Of a DNA stretch of 64,000 nucleotides, positions 44,521-53,365 are shown one piece after another (the first letter of the stretch is position 1; each line of letters opens with the position of its first letter). Location: the NCBI RefSeq assembly GCF_035712445.1, contig NZ_DASTAT010000086.1, positions 18,667 to 82,666 on the forward strand, in the 5' to 3' direction. Source of the DNA: Oligoflexus sp. GTDB lineage: Bacteria > Bdellovibrionota_B > Oligoflexia > Oligoflexales > Oligoflexaceae. The notes below the pieces were generated by a model. The model made no database searches, was not told the origin of the DNA, and worked only from the letters and a program-made list of their open reading frames with translations. The position numbers were made by a program, and so were the translations under genes.

Positions 44521-45090
44521 ATGCCCAGCGCCGCGATGATGCCCCATATCAGTCATCTGCAGCCCGCCCTGGACCATTGGCCCGCGCACATGCACTGTCG
44601 GGCCTCAGCGGTTCTTATGCTGTTCATTCCTGATCCCGAGCCGCATGCTCCCGCTCGAATCGTCTTCACCCGTCGCTCCACGCTTGTGCGCACGCATAAG
44701 GGTCAGATAGGTTTTCCCGGTGGTCGCCGCGAAGAGGCCGATGCCAGTCCGATCGTCACCGCCCTGCGTGAAACTCATGAAGAAATAGGTTTGCCGCCCG
44801 AGGCAGTGGAAGTGCTCGGTATGCTGCCGACGCTGCCCAGCCTGGATCGAAGATCGGTGGTGCCGATCGTGGGCTACAGCCACGTGGACCTCGGCACGCT
44901 GGCCTCCAACGCCGATGAGGTGGCCGAACTTTTTGCGCTGCCCTGGCCCAGCCTCAGTCCCGAAGTCATGCAAAACCTGCGTTTCAACGTCTTTGGCCGT
45001 TGGCGCGAAACGCCTTATTTTCCAGCCTCGGGTTATCATGTCTGGGGCCTGACAGCGTGGATGCTGATGACGGCGGCGCTGCGTTTATAA
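44521..45090 (+). CDS. Nudix hydrolase, CoA pyrophosphatase (NudL-like)
   Basis: 189 residues. The Nudix box is GRREEADASPIVTALRETHE followed by EIG (G-x5-E-x7-REx2EExG pattern: ALRETHEEIG). The preceding block TLVRTHKGQIGFPGG (L-R-x-H-x-G-Q-I-x-F-P-G-G) is typical of the NudL/PCD1/NUDT7 CoA-pyrophosphatase subgroup. These enzymes cut CoA to 4'-phosphopantetheine and 3',5'-ADP with Mg2+ or Mn2+. The ribosome site AAGGAGG is strong. It ends just before a 40-bp tandem repeat. Confidence 0.88.
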   Translation: MPSAAMMPHISHLQPALDHWPAHMHCRASAVLMLFIPDPEPHAPARIVFTRRSTLVRTHKGQIGFPGGRREEADASPIVTALRETHEEIGLPPEAVEVLGMLPTLPSLDRRSVVPIVGYSHVDLGTLASNADEVAELFALPWPSLSPEVMQNLRFNVFGRWRETPYFPASGYHVWGLTAWMLMTAALRL

Positions 45091-45091
45091 T

Positions 45092-45184
45092 CCAGCGCGC
45101 GTCGGCGAAGTCGCCAGCTCTCTCTTACAGACCAGCGCGTCTGCAAAGCCGCCAGCTCTCTCTTACAGACCAGCGCGCGTCTGC
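45092..45184. repeat. Tandem duplication at the 3' end of a small gene
   Basis: Two and a half copies of a ~40-bp unit: 45092-45131 and 45132-45169 (two bases shorter), then a partial copy from 45170. Each full unit starts CCAGCGCG and ends CAGCTCTCTCTTACAGA. The partial copy is the last codons of the gene at 45163-45618, so the repeat arose by duplication of that gene's 3' end including its stop. Confidence 0.75.
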
Positions 45185-45618
45185 TCCCTTATCTTCCCAA
45201 TCAAAGCCATCCTCGGAACCTCGTGACGATCGGGGATGCCCAGAACATCCGCATACTTCATCAATTCGTCATCACTCAATTCCTCGTAATTGTCATCATC
45301 GTCGATCGGCTTCGCCACGGTGGGCTGGCGGTGATCGTGCGACTCGCGAATATCCTGTGCGATACGACCCATCTGATGCAGTTGCGCATCCACAGGTTCG
45401 GAACTTTGATCCGATGCTCCCGTCAGGCGATCCCCATCAGCCGGATCCCATTCATCATCAATATCGGTGGAGGATCCCCCCTGCACGGTCCGATTGCCAT
45501 CGAGGACGATCTCGTCCCGATCGCGTATGTGAGCCGTTTCCGCAAAAATGGTGGCTTCGTCGTCCGCGGTTTGAACTTCTTTGTCAATCACGCGCTCATT
45601 CTTTTTCTTTTGATCCAT
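45163..45618 (-). CDS. Acidic protein with a C-terminal SAP/Rho-N-like motif
   Basis: 151 residues, from ATG 45618 behind AAGGGG. The first 110 residues are acidic and probably disordered (DQSSEPVDAQ, IDDDDNYEE). The C-terminal 40 residues (LSDDELMKYADVLGIPDRHE, then ALIGKIREQTR) match the helix-extended-loop-helix pattern of SAP/HeH/Rho-N domains (L-x-x-x-E-L-x-x-x-A-x-x-L-G-I-x...L-I-x-x-I), which usually bind nucleic acid. It is divergent from the DHA2 exporter gene. Confidence 0.65.
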   Translation of the reverse strand: MDQKKKNERVIDKEVQTADDEATIFAETAHIRDRDEIVLDGNRTVQGGSSTDIDDEWDPADGDRLTGASDQSSEPVDAQLHQMGRIAQDIRESHDHRQPTVAKPIDDDDNYEELSDDELMKYADVLGIPDRHEVPRMALIGKIREQTRAGL

Positions 45619-45725
45619 GATGCTATTCCCCTTGAAAAGGCTAAGGACCTGAGAGCAACATAGCAGAAAGCCCTTGAACACGGTATGGGGTGAAGGTTCT
45701 GTACATCAAAATGCGAGGTTCCTGC

Positions 45726-47144
45726 ATGACCGAGACTGCACCCCGTAGAGCCCTCTTGTGGCTGGTCGCGATCAGCTTCTTCATGCAAACCCTGGATTCG
45801 ACAATTGTAAATACCGCCCTGCCAGCCATGGCGCATGATCTTGGCGAAAGCCCCCTGCGCATGCAGTCGGTGATCATTTCCTATTCCCTGGTCATGGCCA
45901 TGCTCATTCCCATATCCGGTTGGATCACCGACCGCTTTGGAACGCGGAAAACATTTTTCACGGCGATTTTTGTTTTCACGCTGGGCTCACTTTTCTGCGC
46001 GCTCTCGACCACCCTGAATCAACTGGTGCTGGCGCGGGTGGTGCAAGGGGCCGGTGGGGCCCTGCTGCTGCCGGTCGGACGCCTTGCCGTTTTGCAGGCC
46101 GTGCCGCGCCATGAGTTTCTTGCGGCCATGTCCTTCGTCACGATTCCTGGCCTGGTCGGTCCGCTGATCGGCCCGACTCTCGGTGGTTGGCTCGTCGAAT
46201 ATTCATCCTGGCATTGGATCTTCTTCATCAATATACCGATCGGCTTCGTCGGCTGCCTCGCTTCCCTGCGTTTCATGCCTGATTTTCGCAGCGCGGCCCG
46301 GCCCCTTCTCGATCTCTCCGGATTTTTGCTGCTGGCCTTCAGCATGGCCGCGATCTCGATCGCGCTCGAAGGCATGGCGGAACTCGGTCTGCGCGGCGCT
46401 TATGGAGTGGTGATCCTGATCTTCGGTCTGGCGAGCCTTGCCGCCTACTGGCTGCATGCTCTGAAGCATCCCGCTCCGCTTTTTCCTTTGCAACTATTCT
46501 CGACCGACAGCTATCGCATTGGCCTGATCGGCAATCTTTTCGCGCGAATTGGCACCGGCGCCATGCCTTTTCTTGTGCCTTTGATGCTGCAGGTCGGCCT
46601 GCAGCTGACCCCTTCGGAGGCCGGCATGATGATGATTCCGATCGCGCTGGCGGGCATGCTGGTGAAAAAACTGGGCATGCCTTTGATCGTGCGCTTTGGG
46701 TATCGCCGCATCCTCATCGTCAATACCTTCGTGGTCGGCGGCCTGATGGCGAGCTTCGCACTTTTTGGAGGCCATCACCCCCAGTGGTTACGCTATCTGC
46801 AGCTGTCGATTTTCGGAGCAGCGAATTCCCTTCAATTCACAGCGATGAATACGATCAGCCTCAAGGATCTTGACCGTCAGATGGCGAGCAGCGGCAACAG
46901 CCTTTTATCAATGGTGCAGATGCTTTCCATGTCGCTCGGCGTCGCAGGGGCTGGCGGTCTTTTGGCCGCGATCAGCCGGCAGCTGGGAGCGGATACGCCC
47001 GCGGACGTGATGCGCGCCTTCCAGTATACGTTCATCTGCGTGGGTCTCGTGACCGCTGCTTCCGCCTGTATTTTCTGGCAGTTGGAACCGGATTCGAAGG
47101 GCGAGCTGAAGCCCGGGGAAGAGCCCGAACTGGAGATGGGCTGA
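45726..47144 (+). CDS. DHA2 family MFS exporter (MdtD/EmrB-like)
   Basis: 472 residues, 14 predicted membrane helices. Motifs: MQTLDSTIVNTALPAMAHDL (motif D1), GWITDRFGTRKTFF (motif A), ARVVQGAGGALLLPVGRLAV (motif B) and TIPGLVGPLIGPTLGGWLVE (motif C). Closest in style to MdtD. The start is ATG 45726 with GCGAGG 8 bases upstream. Unlike the other DHA2 pump in this window, it has no EmrA or TolC partner beside it, so it exports into the periplasm or works with proteins encoded elsewhere. Confidence 0.9.
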   Translation: MTETAPRRALLWLVAISFFMQTLDSTIVNTALPAMAHDLGESPLRMQSVIISYSLVMAMLIPISGWITDRFGTRKTFFTAIFVFTLGSLFCALSTTLNQLVLARVVQGAGGALLLPVGRLAVLQAVPRHEFLAAMSFVTIPGLVGPLIGPTLGGWLVEYSSWHWIFFINIPIGFVGCLASLRFMPDFRSAARPLLDLSGFLLLAFSMAAISIALEGMAELGLRGAYGVVILIFGLASLAAYWLHALKHPAPLFPLQLFSTDSYRIGLIGNLFARIGTGAMPFLVPLMLQVGLQLTPSEAGMMMIPIALAGMLVKKLGMPLIVRFGYRRILIVNTFVVGGLMASFALFGGHHPQWLRYLQLSIFGAANSLQFTAMNTISLKDLDRQMASSGNSLLSMVQMLSMSLGVAGAGGLLAAISRQLGADTPADVMRAFQYTFICVGLVTAASACIFWQLEPDSKGELKPGEEPELEMG

Positions 47145-47301
47145 CCAGGAGCCTGACAGCAAAGCCCTGCCCTGACACGGATTGCCGGGGAATATCCCAT
47201 GGATTCCGAATCTTACCAAAACGAAAAATACGGCAAAGCGCTTGCATAAAGGGGTCAGCTGCCTGCTGTGGCCTGCTCTTATTCCTGGAGGTACTGAACC
47301 T

Positions 47302-48036
47302 ATGAAACTGATGCTGAAGCTCTTCGTTTGCGCGAGTTTGATCCAAGCCTGTGGCACCGCTGAAATGCAATCCACCCGCAATGCACCCGCTGTCCAAGAA
47401 GCCCATCCGGATGCATTGACTGATGAACAAATCGCTGAACTCGAAAAAGAAGCCGTCCGTCTGGAAAAAGAACTGAAGCAACTTTCGGGTGAATCCGATC
47501 GCTACTCTTCAGCTGTTTCCAATATGCTCGCAGGTGTTGCGGAAGAACTTCCCGACCTGAGCGGTGATGAGAAGAAAGATGATACCGATACCAAAGACAG
47601 CGGCACCAACAAAGGTACCGATGGCAAGGACAGCGGTTCCGGCAAAACCCCGGATTCCGGCAAAGGCTCCGATTCCGGCAAAGGCACGGATAGCGGCAAG
47701 AATCAGTGCTCGGAAAAATGCGTGATCATCAAAGAAATCATCAAGGCCATCAAAGCCGGTGATTGTGAGAAAGCCAAGGAGCTTATCAAGGAACTGAAAG
47801 ACGTCATCAAGACCAAGAAAGCCGACTGCGAAAAGAAACTGAAAGACTGCAAAGAGAAAATCAAGAAAGCCAAGGACTGCCGCGACAAGAATAAAGACGG
47901 CGGCAAAGGCAAAGATGATTCGAATGGCAAAGGTGATAACGGCAAGGATACCGATCAGTCGAACGGTAAAGATGATGGTAAGGACACCATGCAGAATACC
48001 GGCAAAGACGGCGGTAAATCCCCGAGCAAAACTTAA
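47302..48036 (+). CDS. Lys/Asp/Gly-rich repetitive lipoprotein
   Basis: 244 residues. The start is ATG 47302 with GGAGG 10 bases upstream. The signal FVCASLIQAC gives Cys17. A helical segment (DEQIAELEKEAVRLEKELKQ) leads to a low-complexity block of DSGKG-type units. A central Lys/Glu-rich helical segment has regularly spaced Cys (CSEKC, GDCEKAKELIKEL, ADCEKKLKDC, KDCRDK), and a second GKD-rich tail follows. It is probably an outer-membrane-anchored flexible surface protein. No known domain. A strong terminator follows. Confidence 0.75.
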   Translation: MKLMLKLFVCASLIQACGTAEMQSTRNAPAVQEAHPDALTDEQIAELEKEAVRLEKELKQLSGESDRYSSAVSNMLAGVAEELPDLSGDEKKDDTDTKDSGTNKGTDGKDSGSGKTPDSGKGSDSGKGTDSGKNQCSEKCVIIKEIIKAIKAGDCEKAKELIKELKDVIKTKKADCEKKLKDCKEKIKKAKDCRDKNKDGGKGKDDSNGKGDNGKDTDQSNGKDDGKDTMQNTGKDGGKSPSKT

Positions 48037-48042
48037 TGAGAT

Positions 48043-48070
48043 GGGGCCTTCCGAGGCCCCTTTTGTTTTT
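48043..48070 (+). terminator. Rho-independent terminator
   Basis: GGGGCCT-TCCG-AGGCCCC followed by TTTTGTTTTT, 6 bases after the lipoprotein stop. Confidence 0.92.
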
Positions 48071-48157
48071 CCTCCGAACGCCATCTCTTCTCTGGATAAA
48101 TCCCCTGGCTTCCCGTATATCGTTAGCATGGACCGATACTCGCTGTCGGAGAAAGCC

Positions 48158-48677
48158 ATGCTCAATCAAGACGATTCCCATTCTGACCTTGCCCCTTTCC
48201 ATGAAACGGATCACGAAATATTTTCGTCTCAAGGCGAAATGGCTTCTTTGATGCGAGCCAAAAGTCCCGGGACCCGGCGCCACGCAGCCTTCCAGCCATC
48301 ACCTGCCGCAGTCGTCACATCATCTCCCGACCGGCTTTGATCCCGAGGATAAACGTCGTCGCGAACTCTCCGGCTATCGCTTTCTGGTGATTGATGACGA
48401 ATCCGATGCGCGTGAAATGCCCGCCCGAGGGCTTCGTAAATTCGGTGCCCGGCTCAGCACGGCCGCATCCGCCGAGGAAGGTCAGCTGGCTTTGCAGACA
48501 GGGGAGTTTTCCCTCGTGATCTGCGATATCGGAATGTCGGGCATGAACGGCTTTGATTTTATGAATCACTGGCGAACCCAGGAGAAAAAACCCCTGCGTC
48601 CCTCCATTCCTGCCGTGGCTCTGACCGCCTATGCCTCGGCAGCGGCATGCAGGTATCCTAGGAAAGAGGACTTCTGA
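48158..48677 (+). pseudogene. Broken response-regulator (receiver) gene
   Basis: ATG 48158 has TCGGAG 7 bases upstream and starts MLNQDDSHSDLAPFHETDHE. That frame ends at 48340 (TGA). A second frame carries the receiver domain: FLVIDDESDAREM, the phospho-Asp in LVICDIGMSGMNGFDFMNHW, and VALTAYASAA with the conserved Thr. A frameshift at about 48280-48310 separates them. The receiver ends abruptly after the Thr region (CRYPRKEDF, stop 48675-48677), so its last helix and the conserved Lys are missing. The truncation point is next to the 3' end of the convergent hybrid kinase gene. Probably a dead gene. Confidence 0.7.
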
Positions 48678-51252
48678 CAGCACTGGAAATGGCATTCAAG
48701 AGAGCGCCTGGATGAATGGGTTTGGACAGGTGATCGGTAAAACCTGCTTCCATGGAACGTTCCTTGTCCCCGCGCATGGCATTGGCCGTCAAGGCAATCA
48801 CAGGTTTTTTATAGCCTGATTCGCGCAAACTGGAGGTAGCCTGATAGCCGTCGACATAAGGCATCTGGATGTCCATCAGAACAAGATCGTGGGATCCTTC
48901 CAGCGCTTTGGTCACACCCTCCCGTCCATCGGAAGCAATCGCGACTTCCGCACCGGCCATCTCCAGGTATCGCCTGATCAGCATCTGGTTATCAGGCGAA
49001 TCTTCCACCACCAGTACGCGCACGCCATCAAGGGTCGATGTATGGGGCGGCAGACTCCGGCGCGCCCGGAGGTTTTGGGGACGGGCCCGCGGAATTTCCT
49101 GGATGGCTACGGTCAGCACAAATGTGGAACCCTTCCCTGGTATGCTTTGTTCCAGGCAAAGGTCGCCGTCCAGCGCCCGCGCCAGATTCCGCGACAGGGC
49201 GAGGCCCAAACCGCTTCCACCATATTTGCGGCTGGTTGCGGGGTTGGCCTGGCTAAAGTTATTGAAGAGCCTCGCCTGCTGCTCAGGCGTCAGACCGATC
49301 CCGGTGTCCTCGACAATGAATTTCAAAAACCTTCTGTTCTGTGCATCCCGCACTGCAGAAACCCTCACATGAACACGGCCCTGCTCGGTGAACTTGATCG
49401 CATTCCCGATGACATTGATCAGGCACTGACGCAGGCGCAGAGGATCTGTGATCATGCGGTAAGGTATATCGCGGTCGGTATCCATGGAAAGGCTGATGCC
49501 TTTATTATCCGCCTTGAAGCGCAGCAGGGACATGACCTGCTGCAGATGGTCCTCCAGATCCACCGGGACCTTTTCAATTTCAAGATGGCCCGTTTCCACC
49601 TTGGTGAGGTCGAGGATATCATCGACGAGCTGGGCCAGCTCTTCGCCGTTTCTTTTAATCTTCTGAAGAGCCGCGATTCTTTCCTGCTCAGGATAGTCAA
49701 GGGACGAGGCGAGGTCCGCAAAGCCCATGATCACGCCGATCGGCGTTCGAATCTCGTGGCTCATGTTGGCCAGGAAGAGGCTCTTGGCCTGATTAGCGCT
49801 GTCGGCTTCGATTTTAGCCTTTTCCAGGGCTCTGACAGCCTCTTCCTTGGCTTCTTCATGCAGCGTCCGCTCCAAGGCCAGAGCGATCTGATCGCAGGCC
49901 GTACGCAGAAACGTGAGATCATCAAAGGCCAGGGAGTGACGGCAACCCAGGAATAGATTTCCGATCAACCCCTTCTGGGAGCGGAGCGGCAGGCCGATCG
50001 ACGATTGCCTGCCCAATCGCCCAAATAATTTCGTGACCTGCTGTTCAGCTGAAGCGTCCAGAGCGAGCTCCTTCACGTCCTCCAGATCTTCACCGGCGAT
50101 GCCTCCGTGCACCTTGAGTTTCAAAGCTGTGCCTTCTGCGTTCACCAGCAGATGCAAAAACATATCGAAAGGAAGCTGTGTCGCCAGTTTTTTAACAGCC
50201 CTTTCTATCATGGCCGTGGACGAATGAGGCTGGAGGATTTCGCTCGCGATTTCCGAGAAGAGGCGGAGGCGTCGATTGGCGCTTTCCGATTCTTCCTGGG
50301 CCTGCCTTTTTTCGTGGATATCCGTGCAGGTCCCCACCCAGTCCGTCAGTTGACCATTCTGATCAAACTGAGGCACAGCTCGTACGATATGCCAGCGATA
50401 GGCTCCATCCGCGCGACGAATGCGATGCTCCGCCTCGAACGTAGTGAGTTCAGAATGAGCTTTTTTCCAAGCGTTCAAAAGGCTCTGCCGATCCTCGGGA
50501 TGGCAGAGGTCCATCCCCTGCTTCTGACTCATGAGAACCGGATCCTGTCCCAGGTATTGCACGAGACGTTGGTTGGCATATGTGACCTGATCGTGGTTTT
50601 GCACAGTCCAAACCATCTGCGGAAGGCACTCAGCGAGCCGTCGGAATTGTCTGATTCCTTCGACTTCAAGCTCCAGACGCTGAAGTCTTTCCGAGGCTAT
50701 TTTCTGCTCTTGCATCTGATACTGATGATCGAGCGCCAGGGCTATATGATTGCCGAGAGCGTGGAGCAATGTCACCCGCGACTCATCCAGACCACGGTAT
50801 TTCAAGCATAATCCACCAAAGAGGGAATCAGGATGCACGAAAAGAGGCAGAGTGATCACGGGCTCATGACGCAGACATCCTGACTCTTTGTCTTCATGAA
50901 GGGGCAGGGCGAGCCCAAGATCCTGCAGATGACTGTAGGCATATGTTCTCACATGTTCGATTTCTGAGACGGAAACATGCGGCGCATGCCAGACGGTTTC
51001 CCGAAAGCCGTCGCGCTTTTCCACGAGACAGGCGACGTCCACCTCCACGCGAGGCTTTAATAAATCAACCAGGCAGGAGAGCAGCATCCCGCTCTGGTCC
51101 TGCGTTTCAAAACAGAGTCTCAGCTTATAAAAGCAGTCCAATATCCAGCGTCGTTCCTGGCAATTTTGAGCGGACGCGAGGTTTCCATGCCGCTTCGCGC
51201 CAGGAGACTTGCTAGACCTTGCGCGACTTACTTTTCTTTTTGCTGATCCCAT
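48658..51252 (-). CDS. Hybrid histidine kinase (GAF-PAS-GAF-HisKA-HATPase-REC)
   Basis: 864 residues, soluble. GAF1 about 35-185, PAS/PAC about 200-315 (DQVTYANQRLVQYLGQDPVL), GAF2 about 330-470. HisKA has His499 in LFLANMSHEIRTPIGVIMGF. HATPase_c is about 600-720 (INVIGNAIKF, EDTGIGLTPE, GSGLGLALS). A C-terminal receiver spans 745-864 with acidic pocket 750-751, phospho-Asp794 (LVLMDIQMP) and Lys844 (SKP). It overlaps the upstream KaiC-like gene by 41 bases, so the two are cotranscribed. The phosphoryl group likely passes from His499 to Asp794; the final output protein is not seen. Confidence 0.94.
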   Translation of the reverse strand: MGSAKRKVSRARSSKSPGAKRHGNLASAQNCQERRWILDCFYKLRLCFETQDQSGMLLSCLVDLLKPRVEVDVACLVEKRDGFRETVWHAPHVSVSEIEHVRTYAYSHLQDLGLALPLHEDKESGCLRHEPVITLPLFVHPDSLFGGLCLKYRGLDESRVTLLHALGNHIALALDHQYQMQEQKIASERLQRLELEVEGIRQFRRLAECLPQMVWTVQNHDQVTYANQRLVQYLGQDPVLMSQKQGMDLCHPEDRQSLLNAWKKAHSELTTFEAEHRIRRADGAYRWHIVRAVPQFDQNGQLTDWVGTCTDIHEKRQAQEESESANRRLRLFSEIASEILQPHSSTAMIERAVKKLATQLPFDMFLHLLVNAEGTALKLKVHGGIAGEDLEDVKELALDASAEQQVTKLFGRLGRQSSIGLPLRSQKGLIGNLFLGCRHSLAFDDLTFLRTACDQIALALERTLHEEAKEEAVRALEKAKIEADSANQAKSLFLANMSHEIRTPIGVIMGFADLASSLDYPEQERIAALQKIKRNGEELAQLVDDILDLTKVETGHLEIEKVPVDLEDHLQQVMSLLRFKADNKGISLSMDTDRDIPYRMITDPLRLRQCLINVIGNAIKFTEQGRVHVRVSAVRDAQNRRFLKFIVEDTGIGLTPEQQARLFNNFSQANPATSRKYGGSGLGLALSRNLARALDGDLCLEQSIPGKGSTFVLTVAIQEIPRARPQNLRARRSLPPHTSTLDGVRVLVVEDSPDNQMLIRRYLEMAGAEVAIASDGREGVTKALEGSHDLVLMDIQMPYVDGYQATSSLRESGYKKPVIALTANAMRGDKERSMEAGFTDHLSKPIHPGALLNAISSAVRSPLS

Positions 51253-52750
51253 TCGATTTCTTTCCAGATGCCGACGCCCTGCTTTTTACCGCCGGATTCG
51301 CACCAGAACTTGATACGGCTCGCGTCCTGGATCGATGGAGCGTGATGGCTAAACCGTTCCGCGTGATCGTCACTTTATGGCGACCCATCACGTGCGCGGT
51401 ATTTCTGAGTTTAAAGATTTCAATAAAGCGTTCCCGATCCATGCCGATCTGATCTGAACTCAAAAGAATGACCCCGTCCACTACGGTTTCTTCTACGCTG
51501 CAGCGACTGATGCCTTCTTGGCCGTAAGGAATATTAGTAGCCAGGAGTGCCACAGCGCCGGCTGCCTGAAAAATGGTCGCCAGCTGGAACACCTTCTCAC
51601 GCATGATCTCGCTGGATTCCACCTTATCCAAAAATACAGAAAGTGAATCGACGGCGACGCGATCGGGCTTGAACCGCTTCACAGCTTCTTGAATTCTGTC
51701 GAGATCCTCTTCAACACGCACATCCGGCTGCGGAATGAAAATAATCTCGATCATGCCTCGTTCAATTTCATGTGCAATATCCCAGCCAAAGCCTCGAGCA
51801 TTGGCGTGAATTCGCTCCATCGTTTCTTCGAACGAAATATAAAGGCCCTTTTCACCAAACTGCCGGGCTCCTCGATAAATGAACTCCAGCATGGTGGCTG
51901 TCTTTCCCGTTCCCGCGACGCCGGAAACCAGGAGGCTGAAGCCGCGAGGAATACCGCCATTCAAAAGCTCATCAAAGGCCGGAAGGCCGAACTTGCAAAG
52001 GTCCGTGGAGACCTTGTTGGTATCGGCGTTGGGATCGCGCCGAATGGTCAGCCGAGGCGCATAGATATGGATACCGGCCTCATGGATCTTGAAGGTATGA
52101 GGCTCCCGGCTATGATCGGTTCCTCGCATCTTCACCACCTGAAGGATGCGGCGCTGCTCACCACAGACCATCTGCTGCCTGATCACGATGAGTCCGTCGA
52201 TTACGGAGAAGATCGGAGTCTGCTGGAAATCTGCATCCGCAAACTCACCCAGAAGCAGAACTGCGCATTCCCAGGCCATCAGGCGTACGACGACTTCATA
52301 ACTGAACCTGCGGAATTGATCAGGGGATGTGACGAAGTCACCGAAGGCCTTGAAACTATCCACAACGACGAACGAGGGCCTCTCCCGTTTCACATGCTCG
52401 ATCAGCAGTTCCAGGACGGCATCAAGCCCTTGCATCCGTAGAGGCTCACCCAGATCTATGAAGAAAATTTCGCGGTCAATTTTGTCGGGATCGAAATACG
52501 AAAACTCCTTCAGAAATCGGAGACGCTTCGCCGTTGGCTCACTGAGTGTTTGAAAGTACATCACCTTGCACTCGGGGGAAGCTATGAAAAAACCTATCTG
52601 ATGGGACATGATGGTTTTTCCTGAACCGGGAGGCCCACCGATCGACACGAATGATCCACGGGGCAAGCCTCCGCAAAGAATGGTATCCAAACCCGGAACA
52701 CCAGTATGGATACGGGCACGGGCATGATCACGGGTATCGGGATTCGTCAT
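51212..52750 (-). CDS. Double-domain KaiC-like ATPase
   Basis: 512 residues, two RecA-like KaiC domains. CI Walker A is GGPPGSGKT (38-46); CII Walker A is SGVAGTGKT. CII keeps the catalytic Glu pair in LYISFEETMERI, whereas CI at the same place reads MYFQTLSEPTAK. FVVVDSF and RVAVDSLSVFL are Walker B. By eye, the CII phosphorylation pair S431/T432 of cyanobacterial KaiC aligns to Glu-Thr here. The tail (from SRTRAVSS) is Ser/Lys-rich and basic. No KaiA or KaiB gene is near. In non-cyanobacterial species such proteins act in stress and signalling, often with a histidine kinase, as here. ATGA overlap with the small gene upstream. Confidence 0.92.
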   Translation of the reverse strand: MTNPDTRDHARARIHTGVPGLDTILCGGLPRGSFVSIGGPPGSGKTIMSHQIGFFIASPECKVMYFQTLSEPTAKRLRFLKEFSYFDPDKIDREIFFIDLGEPLRMQGLDAVLELLIEHVKRERPSFVVVDSFKAFGDFVTSPDQFRRFSYEVVVRLMAWECAVLLLGEFADADFQQTPIFSVIDGLIVIRQQMVCGEQRRILQVVKMRGTDHSREPHTFKIHEAGIHIYAPRLTIRRDPNADTNKVSTDLCKFGLPAFDELLNGGIPRGFSLLVSGVAGTGKTATMLEFIYRGARQFGEKGLYISFEETMERIHANARGFGWDIAHEIERGMIEIIFIPQPDVRVEEDLDRIQEAVKRFKPDRVAVDSLSVFLDKVESSEIMREKVFQLATIFQAAGAVALLATNIPYGQEGISRCSVEETVVDGVILLSSDQIGMDRERFIEIFKLRNTAHVMGRHKVTITRNGLAITLHRSRTRAVSSSGANPAVKSRASASGKKSNGISKKKSKSRKV

Positions 52751-53205
52751 GATTTTTCACCTTTGACCGAAGGACTGTGAGGATCTTGAGACAGTGAATG
52801 GGGGTCTTCCATCAAAGCTGTTTGTAATTTGGAACTGATGATGTCCGCAGTAAGATGACCCAGGACGCGCAAAAATTCAGCAAGAAGAAATCCTAAGCCC
52901 TTGCGTAATTCGTCATCCTGAATATGATCTGTTTTATGAACCAAGGCCGTGACGTCAATTCCATCCTGCTTGCTACGGACAGGAGCGAGCCATGGGTAAT
53001 CCTGGCGACCGACGTGAACGATGCGATCTGCAACAGCCTGCATCGTGACGCGACCGAGTATCAGCTCGGCTTTCTCCCAGACTCTTTGAAAGGCCTTGTT
53101 GAATGCGTCGATCACGGCCTCATGGGGTCGATCTTTGAGTCTTTGTTCCACCCAAAGCTCAACCTGGCGAGAATGGCTTTTCGGCTGCATCATTGGTGAT
53201 TTCAT
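52747..53205 (-). CDS. Small unknown protein coupled to the KaiC-like gene
   Basis: 152 residues, helical, no signal peptide. Sequence features: VELWVEQRLKDRPHEAVIDA, FQRVWEKAELILGRVTMQAV, LRKGLGFLLAEFLRVLGHLT. I do not recognise it; it does not resemble KaiA or KaiB. Its stop overlaps the KaiC-like start (ATGA), so translation is coupled and a physical partnership is plausible. The start is ATG 53205 or, with a better-placed AGGA, ATG 53193. Confidence 0.7.
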   Translation of the reverse strand: MKSPMMQPKSHSRQVELWVEQRLKDRPHEAVIDAFNKAFQRVWEKAELILGRVTMQAVADRIVHVGRQDYPWLAPVRSKQDGIDVTALVHKTDHIQDDELRKGLGFLLAEFLRVLGHLTADIISSKLQTALMEDPHSLSQDPHSPSVKGEKS

Positions 53206-53333
53206 CCTGTCTAAGCCGGCCCATCATGAATTGTCAGCCATACAGGATTGCTCGGTCCCGCTGTGCCAGTGTTGGCCCGGAATCGGCGATTATAGGGATG
53301 CATCGTGGTGATGAAAAGGAAGATTTCCCGAAG

Positions 53334-53351
53334 GGGCGGATGACTCCGCCC
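53334..53351 (-). terminator. Terminator of the hflX-pgi operon
   Basis: GGGCGGA-TGAC-TCCGCCC, a 7-bp stem 15 bases after the pgi stop on the minus strand. There are only weak T runs after it, and it lies upstream of the KaiC operon start. Confidence 0.55.
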
Positions 53352-53365
53352 GCTTCAGCAGTGGC

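Noticed and set aside
48658-53205. Standard cyanobacterial-type circadian clock
   Set aside because: Only a KaiC-like protein is present; no KaiA or KaiB and no SasA-like fold could be recognised.
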